A DNA stretch of 39,118 nt from CAZADA01 sp964483775 (GTDB taxonomy: Bacteria > Pseudomonadota > Alphaproteobacteria > Caulobacterales > Maricaulaceae). The stretch is from positions 1-39,118 of the forward strand of contig CAZADA010000011.1 of assembly GCA_964483775.1 (NCBI GenBank). Direction: 5' to 3'. Each line of letters opens with the position of its first letter. Positions within the stretch are counted from its first letter, which is position 1. A model generated the notes under the pieces. The model had not been told where the DNA came from, searched no databases, and saw only the letters and a list, made by a program, of their open reading frames with translations. The translations under genes were made by a program, and so were the position numbers. Of this stretch, positions 16,025 to 24,156 are shown in pieces.

Positions 16025-16291
16025 TTACTCATTGGTTGCCGCTGTGGTTTTCATGCCGGCTTCAAGCGCGGCGATGCGCTCGACAAGGCGCAAACGCTCG
16101 GCGCGCATGTCGTCCAGTTCGGCCTTGATCGCTTCAAATTCGTCGCGACGCACCAGGTCCATATCGGCCATGAAGCGTTCAAGATTGCTGCGAAACAGCG
16201 CCTGGGCTTCGTCGCCCATGGTTTGGGCTGCGCCCATGAAGCTGGTCATCAATTGTGCGAAATCATCGAGAAATGGATTTTTGGTTTGCAT
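16025..16291 (-). CDS. ubiK: UbiK-family/BMFP accessory factor
   Basis: An 88-residue protein of the membrane fusogenic (BMFP, formerly DUF526) family. It has an amphipathic N-terminal half (NPFLDDFAQLMTSFMGAAQ) and a coiled-coil C-terminal half (AELDDMRAERLRLVERIAAL). UbiK proteins assist ubiquinone biosynthesis by holding the Ubi hydroxylase assembly together. It lies divergent from lgt with about 80 bases between. The size is typical (80-100). The assignment to UbiK rather than another BMFP member is by family only. Confidence 0.82.
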   Translation of the reverse strand: MQTKNPFLDDFAQLMTSFMGAAQTMGDEAQALFRSNLERFMADMDLVRRDEFEAIKAELDDMRAERLRLVERIAALEAGMKTTAATNE

Positions 16292-16370
16292 ATGGGGGGT
16301 GTCCCTTGCTCGCTTTCGCGGTTAGGTGACACGAAGCGCATGGTCAGAGCAATCTGCGCGGGAGGTCGTG

Positions 16371-17333
16371 ATGGACGAGGTTCGCAATTGCAGTCCCGGC
16401 GGGATCTTGCATCCCGTTTTGCTGGACGGCCCCGGGCCGCTCGATCTGCGTTGGTATGCGCTCGCTTACATTTTCGGCTTGCTGCTCGCGTGGTGGTACG
16501 TGCTCAAGCTGACGCGCGACAGTTCGTTGTGGGTGGCGCGCGGCGCGGCGGCGCCCAAAGATCCCGCCTTTACCCGCGATGACATTGATGAGCTTTTGTT
16601 CCTGGCGACCATCGGCGTGATCGTCGGCGGCCGGTTGGGATACGTGTTGTTCTACATGCACGAGACCGACCCGCAATGGTGGCTCAACGATGCAGGCGAG
16701 TTCAATGTCTTGCAGGCGCTGTTGCGCGCGATCAACGTGACCGCCGGCGGCATGTCGTTCCACGGCGGCTTGCTGGGTGTGGGCGTCGCAATTTGGTGGC
16801 TTTCGTATTCGCGCAACAAACCCGCCATCCGCATCGCCGACGCCGCGGCGGCGGCCACGCCCATCGGATTGCTGCTCGGACGGATGGCCAACTTCATCAA
16901 TGGGGAGCTTTACGGTCGACCCTGGGAGGGCCCATGGGCGGTGCAGTTCCCGTGCGCGCCCGACGGCGGCGCGGTCGGGCGCCATCCCAGCCAGCTCTAC
17001 GAGGCGTTTCTTGAGGGCACGGTGTTGTTTGCGATTTTGTACGTGCTCATCCGCCGGTTCCACGCCCTGGCGCGGCCGGGCCTGTGCACGGGCATCTTCC
17101 TGGCTGGGTATGCGGCGTTCCGCAGTTTCGTGGAGATCTTCCGCGAACCTGACAAAGTCAGCGGTTCGACCGATTTCATCTTCATGCCGTTTGGCCTGAC
17201 CATGGGGCAGTTTTTGTCGATCCCGATGTTCCTTGGCGGGGTTGCGCTGATTGTCTGGGCGCTGCGCCAACCGCCCGCGGATGGGTCGCGCCCATCCACC
17301 AAGCCCGCCCCAAAAGCGGCGCAGGCCGGGTGA
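16371..17333 (+). CDS. lgt: prolipoprotein diacylglyceryl transferase
   Basis: Inner-membrane enzyme that transfers diacylglyceryl from phosphatidylglycerol to the lipobox Cys of prolipoproteins. The 320 residues form about seven membrane helices and hold GGMSFHGGLLG at 126-136 (His131), the signature GRMANFINGELYGR at 170-183 and HPSQLYE at 205-211. I took the ATG at 16371 because GGGAGG lies 5 bases upstream; the frame is open from 16326. It is the first gene of an lgt-methyltransferase-pgeF operon. Its TGA overlaps the next gene's GTG by 4 bases. Confidence 0.96.
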   Translation: MDEVRNCSPGGILHPVLLDGPGPLDLRWYALAYIFGLLLAWWYVLKLTRDSSLWVARGAAAPKDPAFTRDDIDELLFLATIGVIVGGRLGYVLFYMHETDPQWWLNDAGEFNVLQALLRAINVTAGGMSFHGGLLGVGVAIWWLSYSRNKPAIRIADAAAAATPIGLLLGRMANFINGELYGRPWEGPWAVQFPCAPDGGAVGRHPSQLYEAFLEGTVLFAILYVLIRRFHALARPGLCTGIFLAGYAAFRSFVEIFREPDKVSGSTDFIFMPFGLTMGQFLSIPMFLGGVALIVWALRQPPADGSRPSTKPAPKAAQAG

Positions 17334-18484
17334 GCTCAGCGCCCTGTGATCCTTCGCCGGACACCGCGGCTCCCCCGCGCGATCTGAAGGCGCGCCTGAT
17401 CGCTCAGATCGCCAGCAACGGCCCCATGAGCGTGGCGGCCTATATGGCCGAGGCGCTGTATGATCCACGCTCGGGCTATTATGCGACCAAAGACCCGATT
17501 GGGGCCGGCGCGGACTACATTACAGCCCCTGAGATCAGCCCGATGTTCGGTGAACTTGTCGGCCTGTGGTGCGTGGACGAATGGATGCGCATGGGCGGCC
17601 CGGCGCGGTTCCGGCTGATTGAGCTTGGGCCTGGGCGGGGTACGTTGATGGCTGATGTGATCCGGGCCGCGCGCGTGCGCCCCGCTTTCATCGATTCCCT
17701 CGCCATCACGCTGGTCGAGATCAGCCCGGCGCTGCAGGGCGTGCAGGCCCAAACGGTCGGCGGCACGTCGATCCCAGTGGAATGGCTCAGCCAAGCGCCC
17801 GCGGACGGCGTTGAGCCCTGCATCGTACTCGCCAACGAGTTCTTAGACTGTTTGCCGGTGCGCCAGTTTGTGCGCCTTGACGGCGCCTGGCGCGAACGGT
17901 GCGTGGGGATCGATCCCAATGACCCCAACGCGCTGGCGTTCGTGTTCGCCGCCGCGCCCTTGGCGGAGCGCGACGTCGCGCTGATCCCTCAGGCGTTGCG
18001 TGGACAGGGCGATGGGACCGTCGTCGAGGCGGCCCCTGGTTTGACCGGCCTGGTTGAACGCCTGGGACAACGCCTGAACCGACATGGCGGGCGGGCATTG
18101 ATTGTGGACTACGGCCCAGCCGGACCTGAACCCGGCGATACGCTGCAAGCGCTCCAGGCCCACGCGAAGGTCGCCCCGCTGGACCGGCCCGGCGAAGCGG
18201 ATTTGACCGCGCGTGTGAGTTTCGCCGCCGTGGCGCAAGCGGGCGCGGCGGCCGGACTGACGGTGCATGGGCCTGTGGCGCAAGGGGTTTGGCTGCGTCG
18301 GTTGGGCCTGGAGGCGCGCGCAGCCGCACTGCTCGCCGCCCACCCCAGCGCCAAGACCAAGCTGGCCTCACAGGTGCTGCGGCTCAGCGATGAGACGGAG
18401 ATGGGCGCATTGTTTAAGGTGATGTGCTTGTCCGCGCCGGGCCTCGGCGCGCCGGCGGGATTTGAGGAGGACCAAACACCATGA
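17330..18484 (+). CDS. class I SAM-dependent methyltransferase, MidA/NDUFAF7 family
   Basis: A 384-residue protein homologous to MidA/NDUFAF7, the mitochondrial arginine methyltransferase that modifies complex I subunit NDUFS2. The N-terminal part has the family block MSVAAYMAEALYDPRSGYY and DYITAPEISPMFGELVG. The SAM-binding motif I is IELGPGRGTL at about 97-106, and the acceptor region is VLANEFLDCLPVRQF. Start is GTG at 17330, overlapping the lgt stop as GTGA. Its own TGA overlaps the pgeF ATG. The bacterial substrate is not established, and complex I is a reasonable guess from the mitochondrial relative. Confidence 0.92.
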   Translation: MSSAPCDPSPDTAAPPRDLKARLIAQIASNGPMSVAAYMAEALYDPRSGYYATKDPIGAGADYITAPEISPMFGELVGLWCVDEWMRMGGPARFRLIELGPGRGTLMADVIRAARVRPAFIDSLAITLVEISPALQGVQAQTVGGTSIPVEWLSQAPADGVEPCIVLANEFLDCLPVRQFVRLDGAWRERCVGIDPNDPNALAFVFAAAPLAERDVALIPQALRGQGDGTVVEAAPGLTGLVERLGQRLNRHGGRALIVDYGPAGPEPGDTLQALQAHAKVAPLDRPGEADLTARVSFAAVAQAGAAAGLTVHGPVAQGVWLRRLGLEARAAALLAAHPSAKTKLASQVLRLSDETEMGALFKVMCLSAPGLGAPAGFEEDQTP

Positions 18485-19272
18485 CGAGCACAGTGACCGC
18501 CCCCGCCCACGCCCTCGCCGACCTGCTTGGCGACGTCGACACGGTTCGTCATGGCTTTTTCGGTCGTCAGGGCGGTGTTTCGGCAGGCCTCTATGAGAGC
18601 CTGAACACCGGCCCAGGCTCGGGGGATGATCCTGAGGCGGTGGCGGAAAACCGCGCCCGGGCGGCGGCGGCGTTGGGCGTTGAGCCGACCCGCTTGCTGA
18701 CCGGCCATCAAGTGCACTCGGCCGACGTGGCGGTGGTGGATGCGCCCTTTGGCGGGGATGAACGCCCCAAGGTTGACGGGCTGGTGACCCGCACGCCGGG
18801 CCTCGCGTTGGGCGCGCTGGCGGCCGACTGCGCGCCTGTGTTGTTTGTCGATCCCAAGGCGATGGTCATTGGCGCAGCGCATGCGGGCTGGCGTGGCGCG
18901 CTCGGCGGCGTGACGGATGCGGTGGTGCGCGCCATGGTGCGACTCGGCGCGGGGCCCGAGCGCATTCTGGCGGCGATTGGTCCCAGCATCAGCAAAGCCG
19001 CTTATGAAGTGGGGCCGGAGTTTGTGGAGCGCTTCACCGACGCTGACCCCGCCACGGCGGATTTGTTCGCTTCGGGGCAAGGCGACCGCAGCCATTTTGA
19101 TCTGAAGGGCTATGTTGCGCGGCGGTTGGCGGCGGCCGGGGTGGGCAGCGTTGAGATCCTGCCCGACTGCACATTGTCCGAGCCGGCGCGCTATTTCAGT
19201 CATCGTCGAGGCGTCAAACAGGGCGATGACGACTATGGCCGCAACCTTTCCGCCATCGCGATTTGCGCCTAG
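18481..19272 (+). CDS. pgeF: peptidoglycan editing factor / multicopper-like oxidoreductase (YfiH family)
   Basis: A 263-residue protein of the YfiH/LACC1 family. In E. coli, PgeF removes wrongly incorporated L-Ser muropeptide precursors, and other members show polyphenol oxidase or purine nucleoside activity. The conserved metal-site residues are His79 (GHQVHS), Cys117 (AADCAPVLF) and His134 (AAHAGWRG), and the C-terminal YFSHRR segment is present. The ATG overlaps the stop of the methyltransferase gene as ATGA, so translation is probably coupled. About 110 bases separate its end from prs. Confidence 0.93.
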   Translation: MTSTVTAPAHALADLLGDVDTVRHGFFGRQGGVSAGLYESLNTGPGSGDDPEAVAENRARAAAALGVEPTRLLTGHQVHSADVAVVDAPFGGDERPKVDGLVTRTPGLALGALAADCAPVLFVDPKAMVIGAAHAGWRGALGGVTDAVVRAMVRLGAGPERILAAIGPSISKAAYEVGPEFVERFTDADPATADLFASGQGDRSHFDLKGYVARRLAAAGVGSVEILPDCTLSEPARYFSHRRGVKQGDDDYGRNLSAIAICA

Positions 19273-19383
19273 CGACGCCATGCTGCGGACACCCCCTGCA
19301 ATGGCTTGTTGTCTATGACGCTTTGGTGACGGACAAGACCCAGACCAGTTCGCCTCCCTCCACCTGCCTCACGTGATATCGTC

Positions 19384-20340
19384 ATGAAGCTGTTGCGCGT
19401 TACTGCAAACCCCGTTCTCGCCCAAGAGGTGGCCGACTACCTCGATCTGCCGGTGACCAAAGCGTCGGTCACATCGTTTGCGGACAGTGAGACCTTTGTG
19501 TCGATCGATGAGAATGTGCGCGGCGAGGATTGCTTTGTGCTGCAGTCGACCTCGGCGCCGGCGAACGAACACTTGATGGAATTGCTGATCTGTATCGATG
19601 CGCTTAAGCGTGCGTCGGCACGGCGGATCACAGCGGTGATGCCCTATTTCGGCTATGCGCGGCAGGATCGCAAAACCAAGGGACGTACGCCGATCTCGGC
19701 GAAACTGGTCGCCAACCTGATGAGCACGGCGGGCGCCGACCGGGTGCTGACGCTGGAGCTGCACGCAGGCCAGATCCAGGGCTTTTTCGACATGCCCACC
19801 GACAATCTCTACGCTGACCGGCTGATCGCTGATCACGTGCGCACGCGGTTTTCCGGCGAGGATTTGCTTGTGGTGTCGCCAGACATTGGCGGGGCGGTGC
19901 GCGCGCGACAACTCGCCGATCGGCTGAACTGCGCCATCGCCATTGTGGAGAAGATGCGTCCGCGCGCTGGTGAGAGCCAGGTGATGAGCGTCATCGGCGA
20001 TGTGTCCGGTAAGCACTGCCTTTTGTATGACGATATTGTGGACTCGGGCGGCACACTGGTTAACGCAGCCGAGCGGCTGAAAGACGAAGGCGCCACCCGC
20101 GTTTCAGCCATTTGCGTTCATGGGGTTTTGTCGAAGAAGGATGGCACTTCGGCCGAGGCGCGTATTAAGGAATCGGCGCTCGATAAACTTATTATCACCG
20201 ATACCGTTGAAAAAGAGGCCAATTTTTTAAGGAAAAATAAGAAAATTGAGATCCTGTCGGTCGCGGAATTGATCGGTGAGGCAATTCGGCGGATCTCCAA
20301 TGATGAGTCACTATCTAAGCTGTTCGAAGACAGCTTGTAA
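19384..20340 (+). CDS. prs: ribose-phosphate pyrophosphokinase
   Basis: Makes phosphoribosyl pyrophosphate from ribose 5-phosphate and ATP for nucleotide, His and Trp synthesis. The 318 residues match class I PRPP synthetases. ATP-site residues are in YFGYARQDRK, the signature is LHAGQIQGFF (about 126-135), and the PRPP loop is DDIVDSGGT at 216-224. No clear Shine-Dalgarno sequence precedes the ATG. The last 55 codons are strikingly AT-rich (5 of 30 G+C at 20221-20250) while the protein stays in frame. The tail FLRKNKKIEILSVAELIGEAI still fits the family. Confidence 0.96.
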   Translation: MKLLRVTANPVLAQEVADYLDLPVTKASVTSFADSETFVSIDENVRGEDCFVLQSTSAPANEHLMELLICIDALKRASARRITAVMPYFGYARQDRKTKGRTPISAKLVANLMSTAGADRVLTLELHAGQIQGFFDMPTDNLYADRLIADHVRTRFSGEDLLVVSPDIGGAVRARQLADRLNCAIAIVEKMRPRAGESQVMSVIGDVSGKHCLLYDDIVDSGGTLVNAAERLKDEGATRVSAICVHGVLSKKDGTSAEARIKESALDKLIITDTVEKEANFLRKNKKIEILSVAELIGEAIRRISNDESLSKLFEDSL

Positions 20341-20482
20341 AAAACAGATTAAATTCTTGGCCAAATACGTCCGTTTTGGCTTGGATGTCATTGACCGTGT
20401 TGTGCGTAAGCTCTGGATCTACGCGGGAAGCTCAGTGATCCTTAAGAGGATTGCTGGAACCCGTTTGATCGGGAGGAAACCC

Positions 20483-20662
20483 ATGGTCCGCAAACCAGCC
20501 GGCCTGCGCTTTTACGCTGTGCTCGCGGTGGTGTCGTTGACGGTCGGCCTGAGCGCCGCTCTGGTCCAAGCCCACCACGTCAGTTCATCCATGATCCGGG
20601 CGCACGACGCGCCGCCTGCCTACGTTGTCGGCGAGCCGCCCGCCGATCACGTGTCCCTGTAA
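20483..20662 (+). CDS. small exported protein, hypothetical
   Basis: A 59-residue protein with a signal peptide: MVRKP, then a hydrophobic core YAVLAVVSLTVGLSAALV, then a likely cleavage site at VQA-HH. The mature part is only about 30 residues (HHVSSSMIRAHDAPPAYVV and on). The ATG at 20483 has a strong GGGAGGAAA site upstream, which is the main support for a real gene. The frame is open far upstream into prs but the rest is not protein-like. I do not recognise it. It lies between prs and rplY. Confidence 0.55.
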   Translation: MVRKPAGLRFYAVLAVVSLTVGLSAALVQAHHVSSSMIRAHDAPPAYVVGEPPADHVSL

Positions 20663-20799
20663 GACCAGCGCACAGACCTTTTGCGCATGGCGCCGATTTC
20701 AGCGCTTGTTTCGGTGGCGCTGAGCCTCTATACACCGGCCTCTTCGACGAAACGTTGGGTGCACAAGAGGCGCGCCGACGGGCGCATGAGGTACGGACG

Positions 20800-21420
20800 A
20801 TGAGTGAGATCACACTGCCGGTGGAAATCCGCGAAAAGACGGGAACAGGCGGTGCGCGATCGACGCGGCGCGAGGGCCATATTCCGGGCGTTATCTACGG
20901 CGGCCCGCGCGGCGCAATCCCGATCGCCATCCCGCTCAACGACGTGCGTAAAAACCTGGGTAAGGGCCAGTTGCTGGCCCACATGATCAACATCGAGCAC
21001 CGCGGCGAACGCCAACAGGTGATCGTGCGCGACATTCAGTTCGATCCGGTGACGGACATCCCCATCCATATGGATCTGTATCGTGTGGAAGAAGACCAGA
21101 TCATCACAGTCGATGTGACGGTGCGCTTTACAAACGAAGTCGCTTCGCCTGGCCTGAAGCGGGGGGGTGTGTTGAACATTGAACGCCACCAATTGGCGTT
21201 GGACTGCCCGGCGGGCTCCATTCCCCAAGAGGTTGTGGTCGACCTGACCGGCCTTGAAATCGGCGACACCGTCCACGCCAGCGACATTGCCATGCCCGAA
21301 GGGGCCAAGGCGCACGGTCGGCCGGCCGAGGAGATCTCCATCGCCACCGTGCAAGGCTCGCGCGCCGCAACGGAAGCGGCCCAAGACGACGATAGCGAAG
21401 GCGGCGGCGAGGAGAGCTGA
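20800..21420 (+). CDS. rplY: 50S ribosomal protein L25/Ctc
   Basis: Binds 5S rRNA in the large ribosomal subunit. The 206 residues are the long, CTC-type form with an extra C-terminal domain. The N-terminal L25 domain (about 1-95) has GGARSTRREGHIPGVIYGG and QVIVRDIQFDPVTDIPIHMD. The beta domain follows with FTNEVASPGLKRGGVL and DLTGLEIGDTVHASDI. The tail is acidic (DDDSEGGGEES), a common ending of this form. The ATG at 20800 is chosen because it gives MSEITLPVEIRE; the frame is open 45 bases upstream. pth follows 75 bases later, the standard order. Confidence 0.95.
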   Translation: MSEITLPVEIREKTGTGGARSTRREGHIPGVIYGGPRGAIPIAIPLNDVRKNLGKGQLLAHMINIEHRGERQQVIVRDIQFDPVTDIPIHMDLYRVEEDQIITVDVTVRFTNEVASPGLKRGGVLNIERHQLALDCPAGSIPQEVVVDLTGLEIGDTVHASDIAMPEGAKAHGRPAEEISIATVQGSRAATEAAQDDDSEGGGEES

Positions 21421-21494
21421 CCAAGGCGGCTCTTTGGCTGTTGACCATGGCGGGAGCCTGATCCTGCCTGGCGGCGCAAGCACGGACACGCGAC

Positions 21495-22106
21495 ATGCTG
21501 CTGATCGTGGGGCTTGGTAATCCTGGTGCGAAGTACGCCGGGAATCGCCACAATGTCGGCTTCATGGCGGTAGACGCCATCGGCGCTGAGCCCGGCTTTG
21601 GACCGGAGCGCTCCAAATTTCACGGGCTGGTCCGCGACGGCGTCATCGACACCGAAAGCGGGCCGGTTAAGACGCTGCTGCTCAAGCCCATGACCTTTAT
21701 GAATGACAGTGGGCGCTCGGTTGGCGAGGCCGCGCGATTCTACAAGATCGACCCGGAGCGCGTGGTTGTGTTTTACGACGAGCTCGACCTGGCGCCGGGC
21801 AAATTTCGGCTGAAAACGGGCGGCGGGGCTGCTGGGCACAACGGCATTCGCTCTATCACCAGCGTGATCGGGCCCAACTATAAGCGCGGGCGCATGGGCA
21901 TCGGCCATCCCGGCGTGCGTGAGATGGTGTCGGGCTATGTGTTGTCGGATTTCGGCAAGGGCGAGCGGATTTGGGTCGACGCGCTGTGCGAGGCCATTGC
22001 GCGCTCGATCAACGCGCTGGCGGGCGGCCGCGATGATCAGTTCCAAACGCGCGTGACGCATTTGGCCCCCGCGCCGAAAGCTGTGGCTCCGGACGATACG
22101 CCGTAA
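21495..22106 (+). CDS. pth: peptidyl-tRNA hydrolase
   Basis: Cleaves peptidyl-tRNA released from stalled ribosomes to recycle tRNA. The 203-residue protein has all family marks: LLIVGLGNPGAKY at the N-terminus, the catalytic His in NRHNVGF (His19, equivalent to E. coli His20), the Asn of KPMTFMNDSG (Asn70), the Asp of FYDELDLAPG (Asp95), and the GGAAGHNGIRSI loop. The last 15 residues are Ala/Pro-rich and not conserved. It forms a small cluster with rplY and is followed by ychF after the short 22.1-22.9 kb region. Confidence 0.96.
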   Translation: MLLIVGLGNPGAKYAGNRHNVGFMAVDAIGAEPGFGPERSKFHGLVRDGVIDTESGPVKTLLLKPMTFMNDSGRSVGEAARFYKIDPERVVVFYDELDLAPGKFRLKTGGGAAGHNGIRSITSVIGPNYKRGRMGIGHPGVREMVSGYVLSDFGKGERIWVDALCEAIARSINALAGGRDDQFQTRVTHLAPAPKAVAPDDTP

Positions 22107-22245
22107 ACTCGGGGCGCTGACGCCCCTGTCGACGGCCCCTATCAACGCGCCACCGGCCATGGCGGTCACACGGGCGTCGAAGCGGCCATGGGGTCGCGCG
22201 CCGATCCCTTCCGGAGGTCGGCTCAGCACAACGCCATTTGTTGGG

Positions 22246-22575
22246 TTATGTGCGCTTCACGGCGACCTTGCGCTTGCGCGTGCCCGACAGGTTGGACACC
22301 GTGCCGGCGACACCGGCTTTGCGCATAGCTTCGGCGGCAAGCTTCATATTCCATTGCGGCACGCGCAGGACGCGGTCGGCGCACGGCAGCATTTTGAGAC
22401 GCTTGGCGGCGCGTTCGAGATGGGTGATGGAGTCGGAGCGCTCCACCTCAGCGCCGGCGGGACCGCCGTCAGCGATATCGTCGAGGCGCCGGCGGCGGGC
22501 CGCAGCAGCTTCGATTGGACCCTCGGCGTCGGCATCATAGAACTTGTGCAGATGCCCGCGGTTTCGTTTTGACAT
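22246..22575 (-). CDS. hypothetical basic protein
   Basis: A 109-residue protein that I do not recognise. It begins MSKRNRGHLHKFYDADAEG, has an Ala/Arg-rich middle and a C-terminal part rich in Lys and Arg, ending SGTRKRKVAVKRT. Predicted structure is helical, with no signal peptide or membrane segment. The strong positive charge suggests contact with nucleic acid, but there is no known domain. A weak GAGCGAGAA site precedes the ATG. It stands alone on the minus strand between pth and ychF, with the TIR relic upstream. Random open frames of this length do occur in such GC-rich DNA, so reality is likely but not certain. Confidence 0.5.
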   Translation of the reverse strand: MSKRNRGHLHKFYDADAEGPIEAAAARRRRLDDIADGGPAGAEVERSDSITHLERAAKRLKMLPCADRVLRVPQWNMKLAAEAMRKAGVAGTVSNLSGTRKRKVAVKRT

Positions 22576-22698
22576 GGCGATTCTCGCTCAGTTGCGAAGA
22601 TCACCCCGCATTCCCATCGCCGATTCGGTTGCGGCGATTCGCACCCTGCGCGCAAGAAACTGTTAACGAACAAACCAAATTGCGGATGGAATGACGCC

Positions 22699-22815
22699 TC
22701 AACACTCGAGACCTTCCGCCCACCACCCATTCGCGGTCGACGGCGGACGGGTCCATAGCACGACAACCGCCTTGGCGCGTTCTTCGCGCTTGTAAGAAAT
22801 GAAGACATCCGCCAT
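22699..22815 (-). pseudogene. relic of a TIR-domain gene (38 codons)
   Basis: An ATG at 22815, preceded by GGGAGAGG seven bases upstream, opens a 38-codon frame. The peptide begins MADVFISYKREERA, the first strand and BB-loop start of bacterial TIR domains. It continues directly with KAVVVLWT, which in intact TIR proteins lies about 45 residues later. The sequence shifts frame there: the adjacent frame reads PSAVDREWVVG, which fits the next TIR segment (SxxxSxWV pattern). So the gene appears to have an internal deletion plus a frameshift and is not functional. No further TIR-like sequence is seen downstream. Confidence 0.6.
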
Positions 22816-22892
22816 GTCGTGACCTCTCCCATTCGCTGGGGCCATAGCACTCTCGCCGCCCGGCGACGAGACGCAACACGACAGAGACCGCC

Positions 22893-23990
22893 ATGGGATT
22901 TCAATGTGGGATTGTGGGACTGCCGAATGTCGGCAAATCCACGCTCTTTAATGCGCTGACGCGCACGGCTGCTGCGCAAGCGGAAAACTATCCGTTCTGC
23001 ACCATCGAACCGAATGTGGGCGAGGTGGCGGTGCCTGAACCGCGGCTTGCGCGATTGGCCAAGCTTGCCGGCTCGGCCGAAGTCATCCCGGCGCGCATGA
23101 CCTTCACCGACATTGCCGGGCTTGTTAAAGGCGCAAGCCAAGGCGAAGGGCTGGGCAACCAGTTTCTCGCCAACATCGGCGAAGTTGATGCTGTCGCCTA
23201 TGTGCTGCGGTGTTTTGAGGATCCCGACGTGACCCATGTGGACGGGCGGGTGGATCCGCTCGCCGACCTTGAAACCGTCGAAACCGAGCTGATGCTGGCG
23301 GATCTGGAAAGTCTTGAAAAGCGCAAGGCCGGCGTCATCAAGAAGGCCAACAGCGGCGATAAGGACGCCAAAGCCGCCGTCGCCTTGATCGATGTTGCGT
23401 TGGACCAGCTCAACAACGGCAAGCCCGCCCGCGCCGCTGAGGTCACCAAGGAAGACGCCAAAGCCTGGGGGATGCTGCAATTGCTGACGGCCAAACCGGT
23501 GCTCTACATCGCCAATGTTGATGAAGACTGCGCGGCCTCGGGCAACGCGCATTCGGCCAAGGTCGAGGCCCACGCCGAGGCCGAGGGGGCGCCGTGTGTG
23601 GTGATCTCCGCAAAGATCGAAGCTGAACTGGCCATGCTAGAGGATGACGAGCGCACCGAGTTCCTCGCTGAGCTCGGCCTTGAAGAAGCTGGGTTGGATC
23701 GGCTGATCCGCGCAGGCTACGGGCTCTTGGGGCTGCAGACCTATTTCACCGCGGGGCCGAAGGAGGCGCGCGCCTGGACCATCCGCCAGGGATGGACAGC
23801 GCCGAAAGCCGCCGGCGTGATCCATGGCGATTTTGAGAAGGGATTCATCAGGGCGGAGACCATCGCCTTTGACGACTATGTGGCGGTCGGGGGCGAAACG
23901 GCGGCCAAGGACGCGGGCAAAATGCGCCAAGAGGGCAAGGACTACGTGGTTCAGGACGGCGATGTCATGCTGTTCAAGTTCAACGTGTAG
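22893..23990 (+). CDS. ychF: redox-regulated ATPase YchF
   Basis: A 365-residue Obg-related P-loop protein that binds ATP in preference to GTP and associates with ribosomes. The Walker A is GLPNVGKST at 9-17, the G2/switch region is DIAGLVKGASQGEGLGN, and the G4 position reads NVDE, not NKxD, which is the known mark of ATP-preferring YchF. The C-terminal TGS-like domain (about 280-365) is complete with GWTAPKAAGVIHGDFEKGF and VQDGDVMLFKFNV. The ATG is at 22893. It is divergent from the TIR relic. Confidence 0.97.
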   Translation: MGFQCGIVGLPNVGKSTLFNALTRTAAAQAENYPFCTIEPNVGEVAVPEPRLARLAKLAGSAEVIPARMTFTDIAGLVKGASQGEGLGNQFLANIGEVDAVAYVLRCFEDPDVTHVDGRVDPLADLETVETELMLADLESLEKRKAGVIKKANSGDKDAKAAVALIDVALDQLNNGKPARAAEVTKEDAKAWGMLQLLTAKPVLYIANVDEDCAASGNAHSAKVEAHAEAEGAPCVVISAKIEAELAMLEDDERTEFLAELGLEEAGLDRLIRAGYGLLGLQTYFTAGPKEARAWTIRQGWTAPKAAGVIHGDFEKGFIRAETIAFDDYVAVGGETAAKDAGKMRQEGKDYVVQDGDVMLFKFNV

Positions 23991-24156
23991 CCCTCACAGC
24001 CCTCCCCTTCGGCGGCGGCTGCCGGTCCTGGTCTTGGCGCGCTTGCACTTTGGTGAGGTCGTCGCAACGTATAAACCATACAACTGATGCGCCCGATCAC
24101 ATCGACACCCTAGAGCAGCTGTGGTCAGGTGGCGTGGGCAACATATGAGGTCGGGT

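Noticed and set aside
16344..17468. A 374-codon frame antisense to lgt
   Set aside because: Lgt has full family signatures on the plus strand; the reverse frame is low-complexity Arg/Pro/Gln.
22344..23573. A 409-codon minus-strand frame across ychF
   Set aside because: It is antisense to the whole first half of ychF, which is certain; only its last part overlaps the TIR relic region by chance.
23991..24156. Full sigma-70 promoter for sppA from TTGCAC and TATAAA
   Set aside because: The two boxes are 21 bases apart, too far for a standard promoter; only the TATAAA box is mentioned.
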